Program-made: the position numbers and the translations under genes
The notes under the pieces: generated by a model
What the model was told of the DNA's origin: nothing
Database searches by the model: none
Seen by the model: only the letters and a program-made list of their open reading frames with translations
Shown: one piece after another, positions 41,360-51,226 of the stretch
Numbering within the stretch: position 1 is the first letter of the stretch
Layout of the letters: every line of letters begins with the position of its first letter
Assembly (NCBI RefSeq): GCF_013778325.1
Contig: NZ_JACEIB010000001.1
Span: 124,001-188,000, forward strand
Origin: Sphingomonas chungangi
GTDB taxonomy: Bacteria > Pseudomonadota > Alphaproteobacteria > Sphingomonadales > Sphingomonadaceae
DNA: 64,000 bases
Direction: 5' to 3'

Positions 41360-42882
41360 CCGGCATCATCCCCTCGGCGGGCGCCCGCCGCGCGATCACC
41401 GTCTCGGTGATGCTCGCGGCGATGATGAACTCGCTCGACACCACCATCGCGAACGTCGCCCTGCCGCACATTCAGGGCAGCGTCGCGGCCTCGGCGGACG
41501 AGATCAGCTGGGTGCTGACCTCCTACATCGTCGCCGCCGCGATCGTGACGCCACTGACCGGGTGGCTGGCGGACCGGCTGGGGCGCAAGACGGTGCTGGT
41601 CTGGTCGATCATCGGCTTCACGGCGGCGTCAGGCCTCTGCGGCCTCGCCACCAATCTGCAGGAGATCGTGCTCTTCCGCCTGCTGCAGGGCGTGTTCGGC
41701 GCTTCGCTGCAGCCGATGAGCCAAGCGACGATGCTCGACATGGCGCCTCCGGGCGAGCAGGCGCAGGCGATGGGCCTATGGAGCATGGCGGCTCTGCTCG
41801 GGCCGATCCTCGGGCCAACGGTGGGTGGGTGGCTCACCGAGAGCTTCACCTGGCGCTGGGTGTTCTTCATCAACCTGCCGTTCGGCATCATCGCCGCGCT
41901 CGGCGTCTCGGCTTTCATGACCAGCCAACCGCAGGCCGAGCCCCGGCCTTTCGATCTGTTCGGGTTCGGCATGCTGGGATTGGCAGTCGCCTGCCTGCAG
42001 CTGCTCCTCGATCGCGGACAGACACAGGATTGGTTCAGTTCGACCGAGATCTGCATCTATGCCGGCGGCATTCTTTTCTTCGGCTATCTCTTCGTCGTCC
42101 ATATCCTGACGGCGGAACGGCCTTTCCTCGACGTCGCCCTGTTCGAGAACCGCAATTACATCTTGGGCTGCCTCATTGGCTTCCTGCTCGTAATCATGCT
42201 GTTCGGCACGCTCGCGCTGATCCCGTCGATGCTGGAGCGGCTGATGGGCTATCCGGTGGTGCTGACCGGCATCGTGACTGCGCCGCGCGGCATCGGCTCG
42301 ATGATCACGATGGGCACGTCGGGCTATACTCTCAAGCGATTCGATCCCCGCCTGGTGATGACCGTCGGTTTTCTGCTGGCCGCTTTCTCGCTTTTCCAGA
42401 TGAGTGGCCTATCGCTGGGCATGGATGCGCGGCTGCTCGTCATCAGCGGCTTCCTGCAGGGCATGGGATCGGGCATGATTTTCGTGTCGCTGTCGCTCCT
42501 GTCCTTCGGCACGCTGTCGTCCAAGCTGCGGAACCAGGGCACCGCGATGTTCACGCTGGTGCGCAACGTCGGCGCGGCGGCGGGCATCTCGATCCTGCAG
42601 ATCCTTTCGGTCCGCGCCTCGGCCTCGGTCCATTCGCGGCTGGTCGAGAATATCCGCCCCGACAATCCGGTGCTGGGACGTGCGGTGCCGGGCTTCGACT
42701 TCCACAATCCCGTGGCGGTGGCGGCGATGAACGGGCAGATCGACCGGCAGGCGGCGATGGTCTCCTATGTCGACGTCTATTGGCTGCTCTTCATCGTGAC
42801 GTTGATGGGGATGCCGCTCGTGCTGCTGCTGCGCGCACCGCGCACCGCGATGACGCCCGATCAGCAGATACACATGGAATGA
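41356..42882 (+). CDS. MFS drug transporter, DHA2 (EmrB/QacA) family
   Basis: A 508-aa pump with about 14 TM segments. Motifs: MLAAMMNSLDTTIANVALPHIQGS (helix 1, D1 motif), GWLADRLGRKTV (motif A), RLLQGVFGASLQPMSQA, LGPTVGGWLTE (motif C), FINLPFGI. It should export hydrophobic drugs or fatty-acid-like compounds with protons. The ATG at 41356 overlaps the adaptor stop; the frame open from 41197 is antisense-free but lies in hlyD. It ends five bases before the NodT gene. Confidence 0.95.
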   Translation: MTGIIPSAGARRAITVSVMLAAMMNSLDTTIANVALPHIQGSVAASADEISWVLTSYIVAAAIVTPLTGWLADRLGRKTVLVWSIIGFTAASGLCGLATNLQEIVLFRLLQGVFGASLQPMSQATMLDMAPPGEQAQAMGLWSMAALLGPILGPTVGGWLTESFTWRWVFFINLPFGIIAALGVSAFMTSQPQAEPRPFDLFGFGMLGLAVACLQLLLDRGQTQDWFSSTEICIYAGGILFFGYLFVVHILTAERPFLDVALFENRNYILGCLIGFLLVIMLFGTLALIPSMLERLMGYPVVLTGIVTAPRGIGSMITMGTSGYTLKRFDPRLVMTVGFLLAAFSLFQMSGLSLGMDARLLVISGFLQGMGSGMIFVSLSLLSFGTLSSKLRNQGTAMFTLVRNVGAAAGISILQILSVRASASVHSRLVENIRPDNPVLGRAVPGFDFHNPVAVAAMNGQIDRQAAMVSYVDVYWLLFIVTLMGMPLVLLLRAPRTAMTPDQQIHME

Positions 42883-42886
42883 TCCC

Positions 42887-44371
42887 TTGAGACGAATCAT
42901 CCCTCTCCTGCTCGGGCTGACTGCGCTCGCCGGCTGCACCGTCGGCCCGAATTTCGAGCAGCCGCCCGCGCCGCGCACCACCACCTATCGGCCGACCAGC
43001 GAGGCGCGCGCGGCGGCCCCTGCGGAGCCCGCGGCCGATCTCGGCGTCGGGCCGGAAGGCCGCTGGTGGGAAACCTTCGGTTCGGCCGATCTGAATGCGC
43101 TGGTGGAGCAGGCGCTTGCCCACAATTACGGCCTCGCAGCGGCAGATGCGACGCTGCGTGCCTCCGATGCCGAGGCGCGGGCGATCGCCGGGCGCCGTCT
43201 GCCGCAGGTCGACGCCAATGCCCGAGTCGAGCAGGAGGAGGTCAATCTACAGTCCTTCGGCTTCTCCGGCATCGGCGGCGTGTCGATCGCGAATCCGGAA
43301 TTTCACCTCTATTCGGTGGGCGGCGGGATCAGTTACGATCTCGATCTGTTCGGCGGCCTGCGCCGGCAGGAGGAGCAGGGCTTCGCCCAGGCGGAATCGC
43401 AGCGCCGACAGGCGGAGGCCGCGCGGCTCGCCGTCGCCGGGCGGGTGGTCGGCCAGGTGCTGACCATTGCCGCGATCGCCAGGCAGATCGATGTGGCCGA
43501 TGCCCTGCTCGCCGACGATCAGCGCAACGTCGATCTCGTCACCAAGCGACAGCAGGCGGGCGAAGGCACGATGGTCGAGGTGCTCAACGCCCAGGCGCAG
43601 TTCACTGCCGATCGCGGCGACATCCCGCAGCTTCGCCAGCAATATGACGAGGCGCGGCATCTGCTGGCGACCCTGGTGGGCATCGCGCCCGCCGATCTCG
43701 GGCCGACCGATCTCCGGCTGGAGACGCTGACCCTGCCGACAAGCGTGCCGGTGACGCTGCCGTCGGCGCTGGTCCACAAGCGGCCCGATATCCTGCAGGC
43801 CGAGGCTGATCTGCACGCCGCTACCGCCGCGATCGGCGTCGCCACCGCGAAGCTCTATCCGGACATCACGCTCGGCGCGACGCTGGAGCAGGGCACGCCC
43901 TCGGCCGGCAACCTGCTCAAGAACGCCTTTCGCGGATACGACATCTTCGCGGGCCTCGCCGCGCCGATCTTCCACGGCGGCACCTTGAAGGCCGAGCGCG
44001 CGGCGGCGGTCGATCGCGCGCACGCGGCGGCGGCGACCTACCAGCAGACCGTGCTCGACGCCTTCGGGCAGGTGGCGGACCTGCTCTCCGCGTTGCAGAG
44101 CGACGCGCGATCGGTGAGCAACCAGCGGGAGTCGGTCACCGTCGCGCAGCGCTCGCTTGCCTTGTCGCGTCGCAGCTTCCAGGTCGGCAACAGCGGCGTG
44201 CTGCAAGTGCTCGATTCGGAGCGCCTGTATCAGCGCGCCAACACCGATCTGGTCCTCGCGCAAACCCGGCAGTATCTCAATATCGCTCGGCTTTACGTGG
44301 CGACAGCGGGGGGATGGTCCGGGCACATACCGGCAAAGCCCTCAGAACAGGCTGGAAAAGGCCTTGGCTGA
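42887..44371 (+). CDS. NodT family outer-membrane efflux lipoprotein
   Basis: A 494-aa TolC-like channel of the NodT group. It starts at TTG (LRRIIPLLLGLTALAGCTVGPNF) with a lipobox LAGC at residues 14-17, so it is lipid-anchored; no ATG suits. Two OEP repeats follow (WWETFGSADLNALVEQALAHNYGLA, HKRPDILQAEADLHAATAAIGVATAKLYP, GNSGVLQVLDSERL). It completes the tripartite pump with the two preceding genes. It ends only six bases from the stop of another NodT gene on the other strand. Confidence 0.94.
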   Translation: MRRIIPLLLGLTALAGCTVGPNFEQPPAPRTTTYRPTSEARAAAPAEPAADLGVGPEGRWWETFGSADLNALVEQALAHNYGLAAADATLRASDAEARAIAGRRLPQVDANARVEQEEVNLQSFGFSGIGGVSIANPEFHLYSVGGGISYDLDLFGGLRRQEEQGFAQAESQRRQAEAARLAVAGRVVGQVLTIAAIARQIDVADALLADDQRNVDLVTKRQQAGEGTMVEVLNAQAQFTADRGDIPQLRQQYDEARHLLATLVGIAPADLGPTDLRLETLTLPTSVPVTLPSALVHKRPDILQAEADLHAATAAIGVATAKLYPDITLGATLEQGTPSAGNLLKNAFRGYDIFAGLAAPIFHGGTLKAERAAAVDRAHAAAATYQQTVLDAFGQVADLLSALQSDARSVSNQRESVTVAQRSLALSRRSFQVGNSGVLQVLDSERLYQRANTDLVLAQTRQYLNIARLYVATAGGWSGHIPAKPSEQAGKGLG

Positions 44372-44377
44372 TACCGC

Positions 44378-45838
44378 TTATCGCGGAGCTTCGGTTGCCC
44401 CCCAGCCCAGTCCCAACGCCTTCTGGATCGTGACGAAATCGCCGGAGAGGCCGGCCTCGGCGATCGACAGATTCTGCTCAGCCTCCACCTGCTGCCGCTC
44501 GGCATCGAGAAGATCGATCAACGTCGACGTGCCCGCCGCGTAGCGCTGGCGGGATAGCGCCAGCGTCTCGTCCGCCGAGGCCTTGGCGCGGGCCAGCGTC
44601 GCCACCGTGCCGCGCCGGTTGCGGAATTGCGAGAGCGAATCCTCGGCATCGCGCAGCGCGGCGAGGACGGCGGAGCGATATTTGGCCTCCGCCTCGTCGC
44701 GCACGCCCTCAGCCTGCTTCACCTTGGCGGCGTTGCGTCCGAAATCGAGGAAGCTCCAGCTGAGCTGGGGCGCCAGCAGTGCAGTGAAATCGTCCAGCTT
44801 AGTCAGGTCGGCAGGGCTGGTGCCGCCGATGCCGATGATCCCCATGAACGAAAGGCTCGGAAACTCGGCCGCCTTGGCCTGGCCGATCTTGGCGGTGTCG
44901 GCGGCGAGCATTCGTTCGGCGGCGCGAATATCCGGCCGGCGCTGGAGCAGACCCGCCGGATCGCCGATCGCGACTTCGGCCGGGGGCAGGGGGAGTGGCG
45001 CGGGCGTCGCCATCGTGGCGTCGAGCGCGCCGGGCTCGTCGCCGGTCAGCGTCGCCAGCTCGTCGAGATAGGCGTCCAGCTCGGCATGGAGTGGGGTCAC
45101 GTCGGCGCGGGTGCTGTCGAGCTGCTGGCTCAGCCGCTCGACGTCGAGGCGCGAGGCGGTGCCGCGCTCGAAGCGCTGCCGGGTCAGCGCCAGCATCTGC
45201 TCCTGCATCGCGATCGATTGCTGGTTGAGCGCGATGCGACGCTGCCGGTCGCGAACATTGATGTAGGCTTGGGCGACTTCTGCGGTGAGGCTCACCTGCG
45301 CGTCGGCGAGGCTGGCTTCCGCGCCCTCCGCCGTGGCGCGCGCCGCCTCGATCGCACGGCGCTGGCCACCGAAGATATCGACCTCCCAGCTCGCGTCGAA
45401 GCCGAGATTGTACAGATCGATATCGGACACGCTGCCGCTGCCGCCCTGCCCGCTGCCGCTGTCGGAGCTTCCGAGATCGAGGCCGGGGAAGCGGGCATGG
45501 GCGTAAAGTGCGCTGGCGCTGCCCTTGGGCAGCAGATTGGCCTTCTGCTCTCGCAGGGACGCGCGGGCCTGCCGCAGCTTCGCCTCGGCGGCGGCGAGAT
45601 CCGGATTGGCAGATAGCGCGCGATTTTCCAGCGCCGTCAGGGTGGTGTCGTTCAGCGACTCCCACCACCGCGCGACGGGCGGCGTCGCGGCCACGGGCGC
45701 ATCCCCGGCACGCACGAAGGCGGGCGCCTTCGCAGCCTTGGGTGCGGCGACCGGGGGGCCGGAATAGTTCGGGCCCACCGTGCAGCCGGCGAGCAGCGCC
45801 GATACGACGAGGGCGGAAGCGGGGCGGATCGTCTTCAT
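44378..45838 (-). CDS. NodT family outer-membrane efflux lipoprotein (second system)
   Basis: A 486-aa channel protein. MKTIRPASALVVSALLAGCTVGPNY holds the lipobox LAGC. OEP repeats: WWESLNDTTLTALENRALSANPDLAAAEAKLRQARASL, QRRPDIRAAERMLAADTAKIGQAKAAEFPSL, YAAGTSTLIDLLDAERQ. A Gly/Ser-rich loop (SSDSGSGQGGSGSV) is in repeat one. Start at 45838 lies one base past the MFS stop (45840), so translation is coupled. It faces the NodT gene of the first pump. Confidence 0.94.
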   Translation of the reverse strand: MKTIRPASALVVSALLAGCTVGPNYSGPPVAAPKAAKAPAFVRAGDAPVAATPPVARWWESLNDTTLTALENRALSANPDLAAAEAKLRQARASLREQKANLLPKGSASALYAHARFPGLDLGSSDSGSGQGGSGSVSDIDLYNLGFDASWEVDIFGGQRRAIEAARATAEGAEASLADAQVSLTAEVAQAYINVRDRQRRIALNQQSIAMQEQMLALTRQRFERGTASRLDVERLSQQLDSTRADVTPLHAELDAYLDELATLTGDEPGALDATMATPAPLPLPPAEVAIGDPAGLLQRRPDIRAAERMLAADTAKIGQAKAAEFPSLSFMGIIGIGGTSPADLTKLDDFTALLAPQLSWSFLDFGRNAAKVKQAEGVRDEAEAKYRSAVLAALRDAEDSLSQFRNRRGTVATLARAKASADETLALSRQRYAAGTSTLIDLLDAERQQVEAEQNLSIAEAGLSGDFVTIQKALGLGWGATEAPR

Positions 45839-45839
45839 C

Positions 45840-47417
45840 TCAATGACCCATCGACATCGGCTGGTTCTTCGGCAGCGGCCGCAGGAACAAGGCAAGCGGC
45901 GTCACGCAGATGATCGCGACGGTCAGCAGCCAGAACAGGTCCGCATAGGTCATGGTCAGCGCCTGTGTCTGGATGAGCCCGCCGAGCGACTGATAGGCTG
46001 CGTCGCTGCCGCCGAGCGAGGCGGACTGCTGTTGCATGTAGGCCTGCACGGTGTCCGAGTTGGCAGACAGGCTCTCCTCGATCCGGCGGCTGTGCAGCCA
46101 GATGCGATGATCCTGGATCACGCCGATCGTGGCGAGTGCGAGGCTGCCGCCGAGGTTGCGCGCAGTGTTGTAGAGGCCGGATGCGTCGCTTGCCTGATCG
46201 GGGCCGACCGATCGGATCGCGGCCTGGTTCATGAACATCATGCTGAACACGCTGCCGACGCCGCGTATCAGTTGGGAATCGGCGAAGGCGGTGCCGGTGG
46301 ACAACGAGGTGAGGTCTGTTTCGAGCCACGCCGACAAGGCCAGCATGCTCATGCCGAAAGTGACGGCGATCCGGATATCGACGTTTCGGACCAGCCAGGG
46401 CGTCACCGGCATCATCAGCATCATCGGCAAGCCGGAAAGCAGCACCACTTCACCGGACTGCAGCGAATTGTAGCCGGCGATGCCGGCGAGGAATTGCGGG
46501 ATCACGTAGGAGGTGCCGTACATCACCATGCCGACCGCGGTCACCATCACCACGACCGAGCCGAACTGCCGGTCGAGCAGCAGCCTCAGGCGGATGACGG
46601 GCTTGTTCGCCGTCGCCTGGCCGAGGAAAAGCAATGCGAAGCCCATCACCGAGACGAGCGTCAGCCAGCGTATTTCGGATGACGAGAACCATTGCTCGCG
46701 CTGGCCTTCCTCCAGCACCACGGTCATCGCGCCCAGCCCCATGGCGAGGCCGGCTATGCCGCACCAGTCGGCCTGGCGCAGAAGGTCCCATTTCGGGCGC
46801 TGGTGCGGCATCGCGACGATCAGCAGGGTCAGCAGCGTGATGCCGACCGGCAGGTTGATGAAGAAGGCGTAGTGCCAGCTGACATTCTCGGTCAGCCAGC
46901 CGCCGACAACCGGGCCGACCACCGGCCCCATGATCGCAGTGGCGCCGAAGGCGGCGTTGCCGATCGGTTGCTGCTCGCGCGGCAGCCGGGTGGCGATGAT
47001 CGTCATCGCGGTCGGGATCAGCGCGCCCCCGGTGAAGCCCTGGCCGACCCGCCCGATGATCATCATCGGCAGTGTGTTCGAGAAACCGCAGACCATCGAG
47101 AAGCTGACGAACAGCGTCGTCGCGATCAACAGGAAGGTGCGCAGTCCGAACAACCGCTCCAGCCAGCCGGACAGCGGGATGATCACGATCTCGGCGACCA
47201 GATAGGCGGTCGAGATCCAAGTGCCTTCGGAGCCGCTGGCGCCGATCTCGCCCTGGATGGTGGGCAGCGACGAGTTGACGATCGAGATGTCGAGCGTCGC
47301 CATCAGCGCCCCGAGCGTGCCCGCCGCGACCGCCAGCCACGCCGCCGCGTCGGCGCGGGCCGGCGGCGCGTGACCGGGCGGGACCGGACCGGGTTGAGCG
47401 GGCGCGTCGGCGCTCAC
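45840..47417 (-). CDS. MFS drug transporter, DHA2 family (second system)
   Basis: A 525-aa pump with about 14 TM segments. MATLDISIVNSSLPTIQGEIG (helix 1), GWLERLFGLRTFL (motif A), GQGFTGGALIPTAMTI, VVGGWLTENVSW (motif C) and FINLPVGI place it in EmrB/QacA. The start is a GTG at 47417 that overlaps the adaptor stop as GTGA; the frame stays open far upstream but that part is a shadow of the adaptor gene. It lies between adaptor and NodT genes in a three-gene operon. Confidence 0.94.
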   Translation of the reverse strand: MSADAPAQPGPVPPGHAPPARADAAAWLAVAAGTLGALMATLDISIVNSSLPTIQGEIGASGSEGTWISTAYLVAEIVIIPLSGWLERLFGLRTFLLIATTLFVSFSMVCGFSNTLPMMIIGRVGQGFTGGALIPTAMTIIATRLPREQQPIGNAAFGATAIMGPVVGPVVGGWLTENVSWHYAFFINLPVGITLLTLLIVAMPHQRPKWDLLRQADWCGIAGLAMGLGAMTVVLEEGQREQWFSSSEIRWLTLVSVMGFALLFLGQATANKPVIRLRLLLDRQFGSVVVMVTAVGMVMYGTSYVIPQFLAGIAGYNSLQSGEVVLLSGLPMMLMMPVTPWLVRNVDIRIAVTFGMSMLALSAWLETDLTSLSTGTAFADSQLIRGVGSVFSMMFMNQAAIRSVGPDQASDASGLYNTARNLGGSLALATIGVIQDHRIWLHSRRIEESLSANSDTVQAYMQQQSASLGGSDAAYQSLGGLIQTQALTMTYADLFWLLTVAIICVTPLALFLRPLPKNQPMSMGH

Positions 47418-48553
47418 TGGCCGTCCTGCTTCCGCGCCTTTTCCTGATCCTTGATTCGCGCGACGTCGCCCTTGGCGCCGATCGTGTCGACCGTCACTTC
47501 CACCGATAGGCCGGGAACGAGCACGCGCCGCGCGTCCGGCCCCGCGTCGATGGCGACGCGCACCGGGACGCGCTGGACGATCTTGGTGAAGTTGCCGGTC
47601 GCGTTCTGCGGCGGGATCAGCGAGAATTGCGCGCCTGTGCCGGGCGACACGCTCTCGACATGGCCGTCCAGTTCGACGCCTGGCAGCGCGTCGACCTTGA
47701 TGTGGACGGGCTGGCCGTCGCGCATCAGCCCCATCTGCGTTTCCTTGAAATTGGCGGTGATGTAGATCGCCCTGAGCGGCACCACCGACATCATCCGCGT
47801 GCCTTGGCTGACATATTGGCCGACGCGCACGCTCTTGTCGCCGACTCGCCCGTCGACCGAGGCCTTCACGACGGTCGAGCCGAGATCGACGTCGGCGGCG
47901 GCAAGCTGCGCCTTGGCGGCCTCGCCCTGCGCCTCGGCCTGGCGGACCTGCGCCTGCAGCGAGGCGACGTGGCGCTCGGCGCTCTCCAGCGCGGCGGAAT
48001 TGGAGGCCGCGGTCTTGGCCGCCTGGGTGGCCTGGTTGCGCAGCGAGGCGAGCTTTTCCCGCGTTTCCGCTCCGCTGGCGGCGAGCGGGGCGTAGCGCGC
48101 CACCTCGCCGGCCGCGAAGCGCGCATCCGCCTGCGAGGAGGCAAGCTGGGCGCGGGCCTGGTCGATCGCAGCCTGCTGCTCGCGGATGCCGGCGCGGACA
48201 TTGTCGGCATTGGCCTTGGCGACGTCGATCTGCGCCTGATATTGCGCGGTCTGCGCCTTGTAGTCGCGTGCGTCGATGCGGACGAGCGGCTGGCCGGCCT
48301 TCACGTCCTGGTTGTCGGCGACGAAGACCTGATCGACATAGCCCGTGACCTTGGGGCTCACCGTTACCGAATCGGCGCGGATGTAGGCGTCGTCGGTGCT
48401 TTCGAGATACTTGCCGCGCGTCTCGTAGTGGACAAACCAGACCGCCAGCGCGACCACCACGACCAGCGCCACTATGCCGAGCACGATCCTGGCGCGCGGG
48501 CTCAGGCCCCGTTTCGGCCGGACGGATGGTTGCTGGGGTTCGGTTTCGGCCAT
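47414..48553 (-). CDS. HlyD/EmrA-type membrane fusion protein (second system)
   Basis: A 379-aa adaptor. TM helix IVLGIVALVVVVALAVWFV (about 23-41), then YLESTDDAYIRADSVTVSPKVTGYV, a coiled-coil hairpin (about 95-205), ITANFKETQMGLMRDGQPV and a barrel. Start at MAETEP (48553) with GGGAAAG upstream; ATG 48571 is in frame. First gene of the operon, 62 bases from the divergent MarR gene, whose product is the likely repressor. Confidence 0.93.
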   Translation of the reverse strand: MAETEPQQPSVRPKRGLSPRARIVLGIVALVVVVALAVWFVHYETRGKYLESTDDAYIRADSVTVSPKVTGYVDQVFVADNQDVKAGQPLVRIDARDYKAQTAQYQAQIDVAKANADNVRAGIREQQAAIDQARAQLASSQADARFAAGEVARYAPLAASGAETREKLASLRNQATQAAKTAASNSAALESAERHVASLQAQVRQAEAQGEAAKAQLAAADVDLGSTVVKASVDGRVGDKSVRVGQYVSQGTRMMSVVPLRAIYITANFKETQMGLMRDGQPVHIKVDALPGVELDGHVESVSPGTGAQFSLIPPQNATGNFTKIVQRVPVRVAIDAGPDARRVLVPGLSVEVTVDTIGAKGDVARIKDQEKARKQDGQ

Positions 48554-48615
48554 GCGCTTTCCCTGAGCCAACGCTGCAGCGCGTCAAAACGCGCCCTTGC
48601 ACCGAAAGCCGCAAT

Positions 48616-49101
48616 ATGGCAACCCCTCTTGTTATGGTCCCTCAAGATATGGCGGGCAGATTGGCAGACCAGGCGGATTATGATCGTGCGGGCGACGCGA
48701 TGCGCGATTTTTACCAGCGCTCGCACCGGCTGATCGATCGGATCATGACGGCACAGGGCGCTTCGTTCGCGCGTGCGCGCATTCTGAAGCTCGTGTCGCT
48801 GTCGGGCTCGTTGCGATCGATCGATCTTGCGTCGTCCTTCGGCTATGCACCGCGCACGGTGACCGAGGCAATCGACGCGCTGGAGCGGGACGGATTGGTC
48901 CGCCGTGATCCCGATCCCGAGGATCGCCGTGCCAAGCGTATCTCGCTGACGCCGGCCGGGGAGAAGGCCGTGGAGGCCGCGGAAGGCTCCCGCCTCGAAT
49001 ATATGCAGAGCGTCTTCGGGGTGCTGAGCGCCGAGGAGTGCGACGAGATCGTTCGCGTCGTCGGCAAGCTCAACGCCCGCCTGCTCGAGCTCGGCGGCTA
49101 A
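48616..49101 (+). CDS. MarR family transcriptional regulator
   Basis: A 161-aa winged-helix regulator. The DNA-binding core reads ASFARARILKLVSLSGSLRSIDLASSFGYAPRTVTEAIDALERDGLVRRDPDPEDRRAKRISLTPAG in segments, the usual MarR helix-wing pattern with DPEDRRAK. Starts at 48634 or 48649 are possible. It is divergent from the second efflux operon, and MarR proteins often repress such a neighbour until a phenolic ligand binds. Confidence 0.92.
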   Translation: MATPLVMVPQDMAGRLADQADYDRAGDAMRDFYQRSHRLIDRIMTAQGASFARARILKLVSLSGSLRSIDLASSFGYAPRTVTEAIDALERDGLVRRDPDPEDRRAKRISLTPAGEKAVEAAEGSRLEYMQSVFGVLSAEECDEIVRVVGKLNARLLELGG

Positions 49102-49373
49102 GTTTCGAGTCAAAGCTGTCGAGATCGCCGTCCGGCGTCCAGCTTGCGCTCCGTGAGGCGCGCAGCCTCCCTGAGCGGTCGCTCGCGATTTCGGTCCTGT
49201 GGCCGGCGGGCGGCGCAAAAATTTGGCGGCGGGCGACGTCCCCGCGGACGCTACGGCATTCGACGTCCGGCCTCCGGAGAGGCAAGGTAGCGTGGCAGGC
49301 GGTCGCTTCCAGCCTCTTCCGCCCGTGATGCAACTATGCTCAAGCGCCACTCAAATCTTCGGGAGATGAACCC

Positions 49374-50312
49374 ATGACCATGCCCGCGTTGCTCGACGGC
49401 CGCCTGACGATCCCCGCCATCGCATCGCCCATGTTCATCATCTCGCAGCTCGAACTCGTCATCGCGCAATGCCGGGCAGGCGTGGTCGGCTCCTTCCCTT
49501 CGCTCAACGCGCGGCCCTCGGGCGTGTTCGAGGACTGGCTGGTCCGCCTGAATGCGGAGCTCACCCCGCAGGACGCGCCCTTCGCGGTCAATCTGATCGT
49601 CCATCGCAGCAACGCGCGGCTGGAAGAGGATCTGGCTCTGTGCGTGAAGTACGAGGTGCCGATCGTCATCACCTCCCTCGGCGCGCGGCCGGACGTGAAC
49701 GAGGCGATCCACAGCTATGGCGGCATCGTCCTGCACGACATCATCAACGACATGTTCGCCCGCAAGGCGATCGAGAAGGGGGCGGACGGGTTGATCGCGG
49801 TCGCCACTGGCGCCGGCGGCCATGCCGGCACGCTCTCCCCCTTCGCACTGGTGCAGGAAATCCGCGAATGGTTCGACGGGCCGCTCGCGCTTTCGGGCGC
49901 GATCGCCACCGGCGGCGCGATCGCGGCGGCGCGGGTGATGGGCGCGGATCTCGCCTATATCGGATCGGCCTTCATCGCGACCGAGGAGGCGCATGCGGTC
50001 GATGCCTACAAGCAGATGATCGTCGACAGCAAGGGCGAGGACATCGTCTATTCGAACCTCTTCACGGGCGTGCACGGCAACTATCTGAAGCCCAGCATCG
50101 TCGCGGCCGGCATGGACCCCGATCACCTTCCCGAGGCGGATCCGTCCAAGATGGATTTCGGCGCGGCGGTGTCCGGCGGGGCGAAGGCGTGGCGCGACAT
50201 CTGGGGTTGCGGGCAGGGGATCGGCGCGGTGCATGCGGTGTTGCCCGCGGCCAAGCTGGTCGAGCGGCTGACGCAGGAATATCGCACGGCGCTGGCCCGG
50301 CTGATGGGCTGA
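49374..50312 (+). CDS. Nitronate monooxygenase family protein
   Basis: A 312-aa TIM-barrel flavoprotein of the 2-nitropropane dioxygenase group. ASPMFIISQLELVIAQCRAGVVGSFPSLNARP gives the FMN phosphate-binding start, and DGLIAVATGAGGHAGTLSPFALV has the catalytic-site GGHAG with the His. LSGAIATGGAIAAARVMGADLAYIGSAFIAT is the C-terminal phosphate site. It should oxidise nitronates or act as a related flavin oxidoreductase. GGGAGATGAACCC precedes the ATG; M3 is an alternative. It follows a 270-base gap with nothing defined. Confidence 0.92.
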   Translation: MTMPALLDGRLTIPAIASPMFIISQLELVIAQCRAGVVGSFPSLNARPSGVFEDWLVRLNAELTPQDAPFAVNLIVHRSNARLEEDLALCVKYEVPIVITSLGARPDVNEAIHSYGGIVLHDIINDMFARKAIEKGADGLIAVATGAGGHAGTLSPFALVQEIREWFDGPLALSGAIATGGAIAAARVMGADLAYIGSAFIATEEAHAVDAYKQMIVDSKGEDIVYSNLFTGVHGNYLKPSIVAAGMDPDHLPEADPSKMDFGAAVSGGAKAWRDIWGCGQGIGAVHAVLPAAKLVERLTQEYRTALARLMG

Positions 50313-50374
50313 ACCGACCGACGCCGACATGGGGCAAGGCCGAGATGCCGAAAACCCCGGGGTGAAAGTGTCGC

Positions 50375-51226
50375 TCAGCCTTCCCCGACGCGCTCGAGCA
50401 GGCGCTGGGCCTGCTTCAGATGCGGCGCGTCGATCATGCTGCCGTCGAGCTGGAGCGCGCCGGCATCGGGATTCGCCGCGAACGCCGCGACCACCGCGCG
50501 GGCATGCGCCACCGCTTCGGCTGGTGGAGTGAATGCGGCATTGATCGGCTCCACCTGCGAGGGGTGGATCGCCATCATGCCGGTGAACCCGTCGCGCGCC
50601 GCGCGGGCGGCATATCGGGTCAGGCCGTCCACGTCGCGGAAGGCGGGGAACACCGTCTCGATCGCCGGCACGCCGGCGGCGTGCGCGCCGAACAGGGTGA
50701 GCGAGCGCGCCACCTCGTAGGGCGGCGTGTAGCGACCATCCTCCTCGCGCGATGTCGTCGCGCCGATCGCGGCGGGCAGGTCCTCCGCGCCCCAGGTCAT
50801 GCCGCACATGCGATGCGCCGCCGACTTGTAGTTGCCGAGCTGGAAGATCGCGGCCGGCGTCTCGCTCGCGATCGGCAGGATCGGCGCGAACAGCCCGCGC
50901 GCCGCCATGCGGGCTGCGATCGCGTCGATCGATGTGGCGCCTTCCGCCTTGGGCAGCACGATGCCGTCGGGCTTGCCCGATGCGACGGCGCCGAGATCGG
51001 CATCGACCTGTCCCGATCCGATCGGATTGAGCCGCACGAACAGCCGGACAGCCCGATCCTCCGTCTTGCCGAGGAATTCGGCGACGGCCTTGCGCGCCTC
51101 CGGCTTGGCGGAGAGCGCCACCGAATCCTCCAGATCGAGAATCAGCGCGTCGGCGCCGAGGCCCAGCGCCTTCTCCATCCGTTCGGGGCGGTCGCCGGGT
51201 ACGAAGAGCAGCGAACGGAGCTTCAT
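50375..51226 (-). CDS. CitE-like CoA ester lyase
   Basis: A 283-aa TIM-barrel lyase of the HpcH/CitE family: [85 protein letters not shown]. These bind CoA esters such as malyl-, citramalyl- or mesaconyl-CoA. AAAGGAGG precedes the ATG, which overlaps the MaoC stop (ATGA). The MaoC-CitE pair suggests a hydratase-lyase step like that of the mesaconyl/methylmalyl route; substrate is not settled. Confidence 0.92.
   Translation of the reverse strand: MKLRSLLFVPGDRPERMEKALGLGADALILDLEDSVALSAKPEARKAVAEFLGKTEDRAVRLFVRLNPIGSGQVDADLGAVASGKPDGIVLPKAEGATSIDAIAARMAARGLFAPILPIASETPAAIFQLGNYKSAAHRMCGMTWGAEDLPAAIGATTSREEDGRYTPPYEVARSLTLFGAHAAGVPAIETVFPAFRDVDGLTRYAARAARDGFTGMMAIHPSQVEPINAAFTPPAEAVAHARAVVAAFAANPDAGALQLDGSMIDAPHLKQAQRLLERVGEG

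Noticed and set aside
47418-48614. N-terminal extension of the second MFS protein (frame open to 48614)
   Set aside because: This part overlaps the HlyD gene in another frame and is Arg/Gly-rich. The GTG at 47417 overlapping the adaptor stop is the natural start.
49102-49373. Possible small gene between the MarR gene and the nitronate monooxygenase-like gene
   Set aside because: The frames here overlap neighbours and lack start signals; only short GACGTCC-type repeats were seen.
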